Below, in pieces: positions 1 to 11,815 of a stretch of DNA of 64,000 bases. Positions within the stretch are counted from its first letter, which is position 1, and each line of letters begins with the position of its first letter. A model generated the notes under the pieces. It saw nothing but the letters and a program-made list of their open reading frames with translations, was not told where the DNA came from and did not search any database. Where the stretch lies: positions 120,521,779-120,585,778 of the forward strand of contig NC_044996.1 in assembly GCF_008728515.1 (NCBI RefSeq), given 5' to 3'. Source of the stretch: Papio anubis. Taxonomy: Eukaryota > Chordata > Mammalia > Primates > Cercopithecidae. Position numbers and translations under genes: made by a program.

Positions 1-420
1 TCTAGAAAGGCTGCATAAAGAACTGACAAGGCTGGGAAGCACATCCTTAGGATTGTTCAGCCTTTTCTCCATCTTGTACCCTTTGATGGCTTGAAGGAGC
101 GTGTGCAGTCTCCTGGGAACACATCATGACTTCGAGGATGACAGAAAAGAGCAGGAAGAGACTATGCCCTGATGACACTGTGGAGCCACAAGAGCAATCC
201 TGGATAGCTCTTTCCAAACCTGGATTTCTTTCACATGATAAGGAATGAATGTTTCTTAGAGAATTAAATGTCTGTCTTTTTAAGCTACTGTTAGTTTTGG
301 TCTCCATTACTTTTAGCTCAGTGCAATTCCTACCTGTAATGGGTTGAATTGTGTCCCTAAAAAGGTATGTTCAAGTCCTAAACCCAAGTCCCTATGAATG
401 TGGACTTATTAGAAAATAGG

Positions 421-690
421 GGCTGGGCACAGTGGCTCACACTTGTAAACTCAGCATTTTGGGAGGTCAAGGCAGGCGGATCGCTTGAGCCCAGGATTTC
501 AAGACCCGCCTGGGCAACACGGCAAAGTCCAGTTTCTACAAAAAATATAAAACTTAGCCAGGTGTGGTGGCACACACTTGTAATCCCAGATACTTGGGAG
601 GATCACTTAAGCTCAGGAGGTCGAGGCTTCAGTGAGCTGTGATTATGCCACTATACTCTAGACTAGGTGATAGAGTCAGACCCTGTCTCA

Positions 691-722
<32 letters not shown>
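421..722 (+). mobile_element. AluJ-like element inside the MLT1 LTR
   Basis: Starts GGCTGGGCACAGTGGCTCAC and ends GACCCTGTCTCA; diverged, with a deletion in the right arm. Flanked by AGAAAATAG at 411-419 and 735-743. Its A-tail has become a CA microsatellite (690-721). Confidence 0.9.
690..721. repeat. (CA)n microsatellite in an Alu tail
   Basis: Uninterrupted CA dinucleotides after an initial CGCG, replacing the poly(A) of the Alu at 421. Confidence 0.95.
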
Positions 723-726
<4 letters not shown>

Positions 727-1680
727 AGAAGAGAAAGAAAATAGAGTATTGGTACAGGAAATCACATTAAGACAAAGTTATGGTGAAATTAGGCTGGGCC
801 TTAGTCCAAATGAAACTAAGTGTCCTTATAAGAAAAAGAGAAAGAGACACACAGGGAAGAAGACTGCCATGTGACAACACAAGCAGAGATTGAAGTGATG
901 AATCTACAAGCTAAGGATTAGCAGATGCTAGAAAAGGCAAGGAAGGATTCCCTGTAAGTTTCAGAGGGAAAATGGCCCTGCCAACACTTGAATTTCAGAC
1001 ATCTAGCCTCCAGAGCTGTGAGACAATACATTTCTATTATTTTAAGTCACCTAGTTTGTAGTTCTTTGTTAATATACTACCTACTGAAGTCTTACACTTG
1101 GGTCTAAATAAGTCATTTGGGTCCAAAAAATCCATGATAAGACATGGCTTAGCAGCTGCATATACAAAAAAATTGCTAGGCATTTTAATTTAGAGAATGC
1201 TCAAAATGAAAAACACTGAAAATATGGATGCCAAGAAAGTTAACACAACTCTGAATAGACTTAACAGAAATTTACTATCTAGAAAAGGTAGCAGTGACAC
1301 GTTTCTCCTGCTTCATACTAGTGCTAGTGAGAGCACCTAAAATACTGCATGCAGTTTTGGGCTCCTCAATTTATCAGACACAAAGTCTTTACTAGGATAA
1401 TTATTCTGAAAGCAGAGCTCTAGAGAAATGAAGGCCTAGGAATATTGGGTCTAGCAAGGAACATTCAGGAAGATAGCTACCTTTATATGTCTAAGAGGCT
1501 CTCATAAAATGGGCATTGAATAGGTGCTGAATAAGTGCTTACCGAAGGCAGAGACAGAAAAAGGGATCAGTCTAGCTTTGTGTAGTACCATTCAGTTGAA
1601 GTAGGACCAATGAGTAAGCTCCAGAAAAAAAAAATTCAGGCCAAATGTAAGACCTTTCTACCTAATTAAAAATAAACTTT

Positions 1681-2118
1681 AAAAGTATACTGACAAAGCA
1701 ATCCAAATATCCATCAATGGATGAATAAACACATTGTGGCATATCTATTCAATGGAATATTATTTGGCCATAAAAAAGAATGAAGCACTAATACATGCTA
1801 CAACACAGATGAACTTCAAAAATGTTACACAAGGTGAAAGATACCAGACACAAAAGGTTACATATCGTATACTTTCATTTAAAGAAAATATTCAAAGTAG
1901 GTAAAATCCATAGTGACAACAGGGGCTAGAAGGAGGGGGAAATGGGGAGTGACTGCTTAATGGATATGGAATTTTCTTTGGGGTGATGAAAATGTTTTGG
2001 AACTAGACAGTGGTGGCAGCCACTTAACATTGTGAATGTACTAAATGCCACTGCATGGTTCACTTTAAAATGCTTAATTTTATGTTATGTGAATTACACC
2101 TCAATTTTTAAAAAGTAC
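1681..2118 (+). mobile_element. Old L1 (L1M-type) 3' end
   Basis: ORF2-end wording (AATCCAAATATCCATCAATGG ... GGAATATTATTTGGCCATAAA) is followed by an L1M 3' UTR ending TGTGAATTACACCTCAATTTTT. Diverged and 5' truncated. Confidence 0.8.
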
Positions 2119-3085
2119 ATTCAAAAAGGTTACTAGCACCCATGTGATGGTAAGAGAAGCTGTACATAGAATTTAGTAATCTCATCAAATATGCATGTCA
2201 AAATAACAAAGGAGAGCTCCAAAAGACCCTTCATGGTAAACCACGATTCCCTACTGTAGAATAACTAATGACTAGGTTTAAGACTTTAGGTCATAGTTCT
2301 AAGGTGCTCTTCCTATATGGACTCATGCTTACTGCCTTAAGAGACCACAATTATTTTCATGTTTTCTTCTGAAAAAAGAAACTGCCCTAGGTAGCTTGGC
2401 AACATTCTCACTGTCCCTAACCCACTTATCAAATCGACTATTTGTTCAGCCATAGCCATTTTGAAATGGTAACATATAATGATTATAAGTTCATTATTTC
2501 TCCTCTCCCTTTAAGGACAGAAGTCCTACATGATACACATGTTACGTGTTCTGTTATAAAAGACTTTAGCAATTTTACAAGTGAGGAAAATATGAGAAAC
2601 ATTAGGGGGTTTATCAAAGTAGGACTAGAAGTCATTTCACTGCTTTCCTTGTAAGTGACCTTCAAGAAATTTAGTTGATTAAATAATTGAATAAAGGGCT
2701 CCACTATACTGCTCCTGCCCCAGGGACTATACAATTTCACAGATTATCTCTGTCATGATCGAGAGAGTCACATACAGACATTTTCTCAGCTCTACATCAA
2801 GAATGAATATGTTAATGAGAAAAAGTTTAACTTGGTTTGAAATCCTAGTTCGATAATGAAAGATTAAGAATAATAACAACAACAAAACCAGAAAGCATTA
2901 TTTTTGGCAAATTACTAATACAGAATCCTCTGTGGAGGGATTCCATACACATTCATACACATTTCACGATATTAAAAAGTCAAAACCACATTCTTAAAAT
3001 AAAGAGATACTAAAATATTCATTGCCTAACTTGGGTAAGTCTCATCTCTATCACCAGTATGAAAGAGTTCTATTTTTTAAAAATA

Positions 3086-3190
3086 ACATCAACTTTTATT
3101 TTAGATTCAGAGGGTATATGTACATGTTTGTTACATGGGTATATTGCGTGATGCTGAGGTTTGGGGCATGAATGATCCTGTCAAAGAGGG
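3086..3190 (-). mobile_element. Short L1 3' UTR fragment, antisense
   Basis: TTTATTTTAGATTCAGAGGG ... GTTTGTTACATGGGTATATTGC is the reverse complement of a primate L1 3' UTR end. Confidence 0.75.
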
Positions 3191-3344
3191 TTCCATTTAC
3201 TCAGTAACTTAAATAGGCATCAAAATTTTCACTCTCGTATTTAAATGCACCTCCTATATAGCAAAGAATACTCAGGGAATATACGTCTTAAGCAGCAACT
3301 TGTATACTGGGAATTTCCATTAGCCTAAAAAACTTAACAGTGAG

Positions 3345-3350
3345 ATATAT

Positions 3351-3401
<51 letters not shown>
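3345..3401. repeat. (CA)n microsatellite
   Basis: ATACATACACATACACATACA grades into about 20 CA units; likely polymorphic. Confidence 0.95.
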
Positions 3402-3403
<2 letters not shown>

Positions 3404-4884
3404 TGAAGTATCTGAGAAGAGAGAAGATACACGTGTAAAACCCTGAGAACAAAACTGTCCCAGCTTTCTTATTCTAACTCTGGCAATGTGAGCCTGCAGA
3501 AGAGCCAGCTTTCCTACTCCAAGTCAATTCTGGAAAGTACTCAAGTCAACTGCAACCTAAAACTAAATGAGAATAGGTTTATTATGTGCAGATAAGACTG
3601 GCACAGTAAGAGGCTAGTGCTTTACCATCAAATTTGAACAACATATTTAAAGCTCCCACTAGTCTAGTACTAGGAATGTCTAGTGTTCCATCCAAACAGG
3701 CATTTATAAATGTCTATTTTTGCCCACAGATATCAATTTTATATAATCTATGTAACGTTAAAATAGTTTTATAAAGAAATGTTCTGTTCATTAACATGTT
3801 TCTAGCACCTAGCAAAGTGCCTAGGATGTATGTGTTTAATAAATAATTATTAAATGAAAGTAAGGTATGATTGAGACAGAGCAACTGAGAACTAAAGAAC
3901 CAGATGAGTAGAATCCTGCAAAATAGACACCTTGGAAAACCTTCTGGTGATTACAATAATTCTGTCCATTGCACAATTGTTTTTTGAACTTCTCTAGAAC
4001 TATCTTTGGAAAAATGCATTTTTCCCTCCTACTAGAAAAGCCCAGGAACCTCACAAATAGAATTAAGAAATTCCTCGCCCATTATTAGCAACTCAAAGTT
4101 GAGTACATAAGAGTGTCCTGAGTCCCACTGTCAAGGTCCCTGTCAGGAATGGCTAAGGAAAGTATCACCAACCAGCCTGCTCTGAAACTGAGTAACTCCA
4201 CAGGGTCATGTCCTGAGCAGCACTGGAACCAGAGGAGCTAATCTATGAAAGCTTCTCCTTGGGAAGAGAAGCTGATAACCTTGAGAAACACATGCCTAAA
4301 ACGCCGCAGTTTTGAGAAGGACAAGGATATGAAGAAAAGAACAAGTCACTTTGAAATCTAAAAAGATTAATAAATAATAAAAGATAACCTGATATATTAA
4401 ACCACTATCAACATCATCCTCAAAATGTATCAGTCTAATAGCTTAATGATCTAATGATTATACGCTAACCTTTTACCTTCTCTTACCAAGAATGCAATCA
4501 TAAAACTGGTTGATTTTCTAAGAAGTAATTCGATTTTCACTGAACTTAACTTGATGAGTTAGATATTTAAAAAGTCTCAAAGGCAGCATCAGTTCATGAA
4601 ACAAGGTGATTCCCCTAAAGCCTACAACCGGATTGATGAGTCACACTAAATACATACACTTTTGTTCTCTCTCTGCACCTGCTGATGCAAGTCTTGAGAC
4701 AAGACTGACGTAAAAATAATTCAATATGACAGCTAATTCTAACGTTCCACATTTTTTAAAAAGTTGTTAATCATCAAAGGTACACCAAAAAAAGGGCAAG
4801 GAACATTTTATGCTTATCAAATTAGTTTTAAAAAATAAACGATAGTGTCCAAATGATAGAAAGGCTATCGTAAAACTGGTATGT

Positions 4885-5135
4885 TCATAAAGTACTGGTA
4901 TACAGTATAAGTTGGGATAGCCCATTAGGAAAGCAATTTGGCAATATAAATCATGACCATATTGTATTTATGCAATGTATGTATGTATTGTTGATAACAA
5001 TTTATCCTAAATGTCAAATAAAGAAAAAATCATTCAAGCAGAAAAATATTCATCACAAAATTTCAAGTAGAGATATTGAAAAGTAGCCGAAAATGCCTAA
5101 TGAGAGGTATAGTTAAATTTGTGTTTAAAATTTTT
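4885..5135 (+). mobile_element. Probable old LINE remnant
   Basis: GCAATTTGGCAATATAAATC ... TTATCCTAAATG ... AATATTCATCACAA follows the wording of ancient L1 ORF2 3' ends, but with many indels. Confidence 0.4.
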
Positions 5136-5143
5136 GGTACTGG

Positions 5144-5423
5144 AGGCCAGGTGTGATGGCTCATGCCTGTAATCCTAGCACTTTGGGAGGCCGAGGCAGG
5201 TGGATCACAAGGTCAGGAGTTCAAGACCAGTCTGGCCAACATGGTGAAACCCCATCTCTACTTAAAATACAAAAATTAGCCAGACATGGTGGCATGCACC
5301 TGTAGTCTCAGCTACTCAGGAGGTGAAGGCAGGAGAATTGTTTGAACCTGGGAGGCAGAGGTTGCAGTGAGCCAAGATCATGCCCAGACAGAACTCCCAG
5401 CCTGGTAACAGAGGAGACCGCCT

Positions 5424-5457
<34 letters not shown>
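5144..5457 (+). mobile_element. AluS-like element with 31-bp poly(A)
   Basis: Full dimer from GGCCAGGTGTGATGGCTC to a damaged right end (CCTGGTAACAGAGGAGACCGCCTC), then an unusually long uninterrupted A-run at 5,426-5,456. Confidence 0.95.
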
Positions 5458-5458
<1 letters not shown>

Positions 5459-5701
5459 TAATTGTAAAATGGGAAATAAACACAGAAAATGCTTTATCAA
5501 AGACAAATGTGATACCAGTACATATCTTCATTGTGATGGCAACCATGTCAAAAAATACATATAGATATGCAAAGTTAACAACTGAATATTACAACATACG
5601 TAGCTGTTTAATAGTTCCCCTGGACTAGTTGCCAAATTTTGTGAAATGATATATTATCCTAAAATTAAAAGTCATTATTATTTTAAAATAAAATATTTTC
5701 A

Positions 5702-5865
5702 GCTGGCCAAGTGCCGACAGTCCCAGCTACTCAGGAGGCTGAAGCAGGAAGATTACTTGAGCCTACGAATTCAAGGCTGTAGTGAGCCATGATTGCGCCT
5801 GTGAACAGTCATTGCATTCCAGCCTGGACAACATAGCAAGACTCCATTTCTAAAAATGTGTGTAC
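5702..5865 (+). mobile_element. Old Alu right-arm fragment (AluJ-like)
   Basis: CAGTCCCAGCTACTCAGGAGG ... TTCCAGCCTGGACAACATAGC; the left arm is nearly missing. Confidence 0.85.
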
Positions 5866-6373
5866 CTATTTTTCTAAAACAAGTCTGTGTATCAACCCTT
5901 TTCAGCAGGAAATGTTGAAGTCAAAATTTGATTGCTGGCCTGTCTCTGTATTTAAAAATAATAACAGGTTCCCAAGTCTCACCTTCTTCTCACTAAAAAC
6001 CTTACAAATCTTCAGGCTAGACAAATTTGGAAAGTGAGGCACATTATGGACCTGTCCTAGTGAGACAGATTGCACATTATCATATTATAGGTTCTGAAAA
6101 GATCTGCAATAAACTTGTTTAATTTTGGTTAGCCCAGCATCTGCTAGATGTACTTGATCACAAAACCCTCTTTGCTCAAAAGACCTGCAAACTTCTCACT
6201 ACAGTTTGGGAAATGCCATTTGGGTCAAAGATGCTCAAAGGGGTCAACAGAGGGAATGCATCTTAATTACCAGAGAAGTGTTTCCAGATGCCATGCTTTC
6301 CAGTTGGGAGTCATTAATGACAGTATGTCTTACGCCTCAGGTGTGTATATTAAGGTAGAAAAATGGCTTGAGT

Positions 6374-6666
6374 GGCTCGGTGCGGTGGCTCACGTCTGTA
6401 ATCCCAGCACTTTGGGAGGCTGAGGCAGGCAGATCACCTGAGGCCAGGACTCGGAGAGAAGCCTGACCAACATAGTAAAACCCTGTCTCTACTAAAAACA
6501 CAAAAATTAGCCAGGTGTGGTGGCATATGCCTGTAGTCCCAGCTACTCGGGAGGCTGAGGCAGGAAAATTGCTTGAACATGGGAAGCAGAGGTTGCAGTG
6601 AGCCGAGATTACGCCACTGCACTCCAGCCTGGGCGACAGAGCAAGACTCCATCTCAAAAAGACAAA
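6374..6666 (+). mobile_element. AluS-like element, first of a tandem Alu pair
   Basis: Complete dimer starting GGCTCGGTGCGGTGGCTCAC. The sequence before it (AAAATGGCTTGAG, 6,360-6,372) reappears as AAAATGACTTGAG after the second Alu near 6,978-6,990, so the second element landed in the tail of this one. Confidence 0.95.
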
Positions 6667-6669
6667 ACA

Positions 6670-6975
6670 GGCCGGGTGCAGTGACTCATGTCTGTAATCC
6701 CAGCACTTCGGGAGACCGAGGTGAGCAGATCACGAGTATAAGAGATCGAGACCATCCTGGATAACATGGTAAAATCCCATCTCTACTAAAAATACAAAAA
6801 TTAGCTGGGCACGGTGGCACGCACCTGTAGTCCCAACTACTCGGGAGGCTGAGGGTGCAGTGAGCCAAGATCATGCCACTGCACTCCAGCCTGGCGACAG
6901 AGCGAGACTCTGTCTCAAAAAAAAAAAAAAGAAAAAAAAAAAAAAGAAAAAACAAACAAGCAAACAAAAAACAAA
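6670..6975 (+). mobile_element. AluY-like element, second of the pair
   Basis: GGCCGGGTGCAGTGACTCATG ... GAGATCGAGACCATCCTGG is AluY-type wording. About 30 bp of the right arm around GGGAGGCTGAGG is deleted. The tail is A-rich with scattered G and C. Confidence 0.93.
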
Positions 6976-7432
6976 GAAAAATGACTTGAGAACTACTCAA
7001 CTATGCAGCTACTTATAAACAACTAATCCAGTAGAGGGGACCAAAAACCCCACAAAATAAACCATTCAGGGAACAGAATTGGGAGGATTTCTGCCTCTTA
7101 CAAATGGGATTCTGATCAAGCCCAAATATGACAGCAGTTTCTAGAATGAAATGGCCATGTCTTCTTTTGTAATTATGTAGTGGCAACTAAAGAAATTTGT
7201 ATAACTCATATGAGAATTAGTTTCCCTTTTAAATATAAATATAGTATTGCTCATGACATGTGAAAAAAAGAAAGCATGTATCTTTCTAAAATCTGTATTT
7301 TTTAAAAATAAGATTAGTATATGCATATGGTAGTAGGGCATCTTCATAGGGAAAATACTCAGTATCTACTTCTCAAAGCAAGCAGCCCTCTACCCTCTTC
7401 TACATGGTTCTTTAGCATTATGAGACTGTTAC

Positions 7433-7549
7433 CTCTGGTCGAAGTGTAGCTTTCATGCAGGCTGGGCAAAGAGGCCCAGTTCGGGAGAACTGAAGGGGAA
7501 GGTGACGAGTTCGATTGCCACAGGTTGGCTCCTCACATATCAACCAGCC
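7433..7549 (-). CDS. POLA1: POLA1 internal exon: complete Zn site 2
   Basis: A 117-base, 39-codon phase-0 exon on the minus strand reading GWLICEEPTCGNRTRHL to CPACMKATLRPE. The acceptor TTTCTTCTCTCCAG at 7,550-7,563 is pyrimidine-rich with a plausible TGATAAG branch point; the donor is GAG|GTAACA. Four cysteines, C-x4-C then C-x2-C, fit human C1348, C1353, C1371 and C1374, the full second zinc site of the C-terminal domain. The exon ends at residue 1382 by this count, leaving about 80 residues (beginning YSDKS in the human protein as I recall it) in exons left of the window; I found none in 1-7,432. Compared with my memory of human POLA1, Gly follows C1353 where I expect Arg, and Arg is at 1380 where I expect Gln. 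Confidence 0.97.
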
Positions 7550-7954
7550 CTGGAGAGAAGAAAGGGAAAACTTCAGACTTATCACTATCGACAAATATAA
7601 GTAACAAATCTTTTTTTGGTTATCAAGATAGACTCATTTTATTTCATCTTTTCTCAGAAATTCTGACATAACTCTAGTTATCTCTCTCTCCTGACATGTT
7701 AATTAGCTAAATCTATGCCCCAAACTTAGAAGTTAGGAAACCCATTCAGTTTAAAAAAAAAAAAAAAAAATCACGTGAGATGTTATTTCTTTTTCTTAAG
7801 AGAAACACCCTTCCTCACTCAAATACATCAAAACTTGCCAACAAAAACTTCTACTACAGGCAGAATGTAAACCAATATGTTATAGTTCATTAGGAAAGAC
7901 CATTACCAAAGTAAAGAATGCACCACATACATGTATAACCTTCCCAATAGCTGA

Positions 7955-8065
7955 GTGACTATTGGCTAGTTACTTAATTGCTGTGCTGTTTCCTTCTCTG
8001 TAAAATGGATACCACAGTACTTACTGTATAGGGTTGTTGCAATGATGGAACAAATTTACAGTGTC
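7955..8065 (+). mobile_element. MIR fragment
   Basis: CTAGTTACTTAATTGCTGTG ... TCTGTAAAATGGATACCAC ... GGTTGTTGCAATGATG is the MIR core wording. Confidence 0.7.
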
Positions 8066-8489
8066 TAGGACTATATTTGATATAAAAGAAACACTTAATA
8101 AATATAATCAATTATTTCATGTAAACAAAAATAGATTCTCTTATATGTGCTTTCTGGAGACATAAAACTAGCTGCAATGTTTTCAAGGACAACTTCAACT
8201 TATCACTATTTTCCAGAGGTTTGAAATACTACAGCTATTGCTCACTTCTCTGTCTTTTAGAACCCTCTTCTCACCTTCCTTCTTCAGTTACTCTCCCTTG
8301 CTGATCTTGTTTGAATTTTCTCATAGTGATGTGATAAGAATATGCCTAAGACCTTAAATCAGCATTACGTTTGTTATAAAAACATTATCTGTTAAACAAA
8401 GGAGACAAGACTTCCAAGTGGGGTCACACAAAGTTCAGCTGTTTATACTAAGGAACCAAGGTCTGTGGGCTTTCGTGCTACATGTATTG

Positions 8490-8770
8490 CCACAGAGGCG
8501 TAAGTATAAGGCAAATGTTAGGGTGAGGCGCTGGGTATAAAGGTGAACAAGGTATGCTGCTGCTCCCCTGTCTCATGGTGTTCTCATCTGCGGAGCCCCC
8601 AGTAGGGACCTGACTATCTGTAGGTCTTGGAGCATTTTGAGACATGGCAACTTCTGAACTGGTCTTGAAAAATGAGTGGAAGTTTAGTAGGTAGAGAAGG
8701 CAGAAAAGACAACTTACACAGAAAGAATAATGTATGTCAAAGAATGAAGGCCAGAAAGAGCTATGCTGTG
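8490..8770. repeat. Possible ancient mammalian interspersed repeat
   Basis: GTGAACAAGGTATGCTGCTGC...CTCATGGTGTTCTCATCTG and GGTCTTGAAAAATGAGTGG...TAGGTAGAGAAGGCAG resemble an old repeat also suggested at 31,070-31,330 and 36,010-36,650. I cannot name the family. Confidence 0.35.
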
Positions 8771-9752
8771 TTATCATTAATAAAGGAATCAATAACATGC
8801 ATCACCCCGTATTCTATTTCTAGACTGAACAACTTGTTGGTCTTTTCCCCTTAGATAAGAGCAGTATATACATGAGTGTTGATTCATTATGTCAGGTACT
8901 TTAGTCTGCCACTTAGTAATGTTTCCATGTGGTGTTAATCCAAAGCTGAGGGATGCCCTCACTTGCTGCTGTGCTGTTTGACCTCATTCCTCAGAATAGG
9001 CTTTTCTTGGAAGTAGCTATAACAAAACTCAGGGGAAAGCACCAAGAATCAGTTCTTCTGGCTCCATTTAAAACTATCACAAAAAGGCAAAGTGTATAGA
9101 TCTTTATGACTAAAAAAATTATGCTACCTTTAACGAATGTAAAATTCATCTAGTCAATACACCCACAGTAAGCATTATTCCTACCTTCATTCAAGGCTAA
9201 ACTATTTTAAAATTTAATATGAGCTTTTCAGGTAGAGGGAGGGTCTCAATGAGTCCTTAATGAAACTTGTAATATATGCCCAGAATTACATTAAATATTG
9301 TGAAGAACAGGCAAAAGGGCCCCAGGTACAGTTTCAGGAAATTACAATCTAAATAGGAAAGCAAGGTCCACACACAGAGACTATAAAAGCAATTCAGTAT
9401 GGCTTGGCTTTAAGAACCAAGTTGTGTGGTACCAACTACAAATGCTAACAATACAGAGAAGGGATAGGTTAGTGTCTGAGATAAACTACTACTACCACAG
9501 CAAAAGATCATGAACCAGATAATCAGTGGTTCGGAGTCACAGGCAGCTGTTTGTTTTAATTTTGAGGGTGTATTACAACATCTTCTTGATTTAAAGAGAC
9601 ATTTATATTCACATTTTAATATTTCTGAAACTCAGATGCATTTATAATGGACACGTACAGCTTAATAATGTACTTTAGTTTACTCCAAAAAAGCTGTTAA
9701 GTCAAGAGTGCAGCTCACAATCAGCTCCTTAGAATTAAAGAAACAAGATACT

Positions 9753-10046
9753 GGCCGGGCACCGTGGCTCACGCCTGTAATCCCAGCACTTTGGGAGGCC
9801 AAGGCGGGCAGATCACGAGGTCAGGAGATCGAGACCATCCTGGCTAACACGGTGAAACCCCGTCTCTACTAAAAATACAAAAAATTAGCCAAGTGTGGTG
9901 GGACACGCCTGTAGTTCCAGCTACTCGGGAGGCTGACTGCTTGAACCTGGGAGATGGAGGTTGCAGTGAGCCAAGATTGCACCACTGCACTCCTGCCTGG
10001 GCAACACAGCAAGACTCTGTCTCAAAAAAAAAAAAAAAAAAAAAAG
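9753..10046 (+). mobile_element. AluY-like element
   Basis: GGCCGGGCACCGTGGCTCACG ... CTGTCTC plus A-tail, with a short right-arm deletion. Target-site duplication GAAACAAGATACT before (near 9,740) and after the tail (near 10,051). Confidence 0.95.
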
Positions 10047-11124
10047 AGAGAGAAACAAGATACTTCAGTTTAGTCTGTTCTAGGCATGGGAAATATAGCG
10101 GGGAAAAGTGGAGCTGACAGCAAGAACAGGTATTAAATTTTAAATGCAGCCTATAAACATTAAAGGTAAGACTAGTTGTTTCTTGAAGTACCCATTTAGG
10201 TATATTAATAAAGGAAACAAACCATACAGGACTGGACCACTCCTTTATCATTCATTGGGTCTGTTACTTTAAATTTGATAACTGAGGCTTTATATGCTTT
10301 GGAATATGCAGTTAGTTAATGTTGCCAACCATAGTTGTAATTCATCCAATTCTAAACAAAACTAAAAAAATAAGCAGACAGGTAACAACTATCATGTTTT
10401 GAGACAAGAAATTATTCAATTCCAAAACATAATCTGGATATTAAAATTATCTAATTTTTAAAATATAATGTTCAGAAACTATAGAGTTCTTTTCAGATGT
10501 TTTTGAAATTTGATTCTGTCAATTTACTATGACTTCACAACTCACTGGGGTGGCTGCCAACCACGGACATGCTAAGTTATCATCTCACCTGTTTTTAAAG
10601 CAAACACCTAACCCTATCTCTGACAGAGGTACTAACTAAATGTCCTTTCAAATCATATAGAAAACAGATAATATAATTTGTCTAGACTTCCTACCAGTTA
10701 TAATTAACATTAAAGAGGTCTTTTTCCCTTTGTCACCTCTCTATTCATCGCTTATTTGGGTTTGTTTGTACTTACTATCTGTTAATCTCCCTTTACAAAT
10801 GACAACAATAACTAGTGCTATTATGCATGGAAATTAAACATGCTGATAACTGTGTGAAGGGAACTGGGGCTGAAAAAAATATTAGAAGCCTGTAACTCTT
10901 TATGCTTCTTGTTTTATTTTGATAATTAAGCTTTTGGTCATGGTGTATTTTAAACAAAACTCTTCTATGTAGGAAATAGGCCCTAATCATATTAAATACA
11001 TGCTTTGCTTCAATTCAATTTTGTAAAGTACATTTTATTTAACCCTTTGTTCACCCAACAAATGCCAACCAGCTAGCTAAATCTAACCTTCAAGGAACAT
11101 TTGTGCTGTTAAAAAATAAATATA

Positions 11125-11417
11125 GGCTGGGCATGGTGACTTATGCCTGTAATCCCAGCACTTTGGGAGGCTGAGGCAGGTGGATTGCTTGAGCTCAGGA
11201 GTTCAAGACCAGCATTGACAATATGGCAAAACCCTGTCTCTACCAAAAATACAAAAATTAACTGGGAGTGGTGGCACGCACCTACGGTCACAGCTACTCG
11301 GGAGGCTGAGGTGGGAAGATGGCTGAAGCCCAGGAAGTTAAGGTTGCAGTGAGCAGTAATTATGTCATAGCACTCCAGCCAGGGTGACAGAGTCAGATCC
11401 TGTCTCAAAAAAAATTT
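11125..11417 (+). mobile_element. AluJ/S-like element
   Basis: GGCTGGGCATGGTGACTTATG ... AGTCAGATCCTGTCTC; diverged in the right arm. Confidence 0.93.
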
Positions 11418-11525
11418 TTGTTCTAAATAAAAATAAATAACTATAACAGGTATTTGAAAATATTCCATTGATGCAAATCTTATAAGATCTCACACTGAAT
11501 TTTGTCTCTTAAGAGTGACAAAAAC

Positions 11526-11779
11526 ATCCCAGCACTTTGGGAGGCCGAGACGGGCGGATCACGAGGTCAGGAGATCGAGACCATCCTGGCGAACACGGTG
11601 AAACCCCGTCTCTACTAAAAAATACAAAAAACTAGCCGGGCGAGGCGGCGGGCGCCTGTAGTCCCAGCTACTCGGGAGGCTGAGGCAGGAGAATGGCGTA
11701 AACTCGGGGGGCGGAGCTTGCAGTGAGCTGAGATCCGGCCACTGCACTCCAGCCCGGGCGACAGAGCCAGACTCCGTCT

Positions 11780-11810
<31 letters not shown>
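11526..11810 (+). mobile_element. Young 5'-truncated AluY of Old World monkey type
   Basis: Begins within the left arm at ATCCCAGCACTTTGG and is near-consensus to CCGTCTC plus about 30 A. Features I associate with cercopithecoid AluY subfamilies are GGGCGAGGCGGCGGGCGCC, AATGGCGTAAACTCGG and GAGATCCGGCCACTGC. A perfect 15-bp duplication AAGAGTGACAAAAAC lies at 11,511-11,525 and 11,811-11,825. Confidence 0.93.

Positions 11811-11815
<5 letters not shown>

Larger units (their letters stand above)
335..1076 (+). mobile_element. MLT1-type LTR (ERVL-MaLR), split by an AluJ
   Basis: The start TGTAATGGGTTGAATTGTG, the middle GGGCCTTAGTCC...GTGTCCTTATAAG and the end CCTCCAGAGCTGTGAGACAATA...TTTAAGTCACC match the MLT1A-type layout. 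A perfect 5-bp target-site duplication CTACC flanks it (330-334 and 1,077-1,081), the length expected for this class. An old Alu with its tail interrupts it at 421-722. It is a solitary LTR with no internal sequence. Confidence 0.75.
1..7432 (-). other. POLA1: POLA1 intron downstream of the 7,433-7,549 exon (incomplete)
   Basis: The intron runs off the left edge and is at least 7.4 kb. It holds an MLT1 LTR interrupted by an Alu, old L1 pieces, a long CA repeat and four more Alu elements. Stretches 1,082-1,680, 2,119-3,085 and 3,402-4,880 show no repeat I can name apart from a MIR-like tail near 3,800-3,860. 1-329 has a faint look of an old LTR 3' end but I cannot assign it. Confidence 0.85.

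Noticed and set aside
3345..3401. CA array considered as a spaced repeat array
   Set aside because: Simple dinucleotide repeat with no spacers; CRISPR does not apply to a primate genome.
1..7432. Last POLA1 coding exons
   Set aside because: Looked for a coding match beginning YSDKSLYTQL on the minus strand; none seen, so the remaining exons must lie left of the window.
9844..10251. 135-residue minus-strand open frame
   Set aside because: Alu and its A-tail account for most of it.
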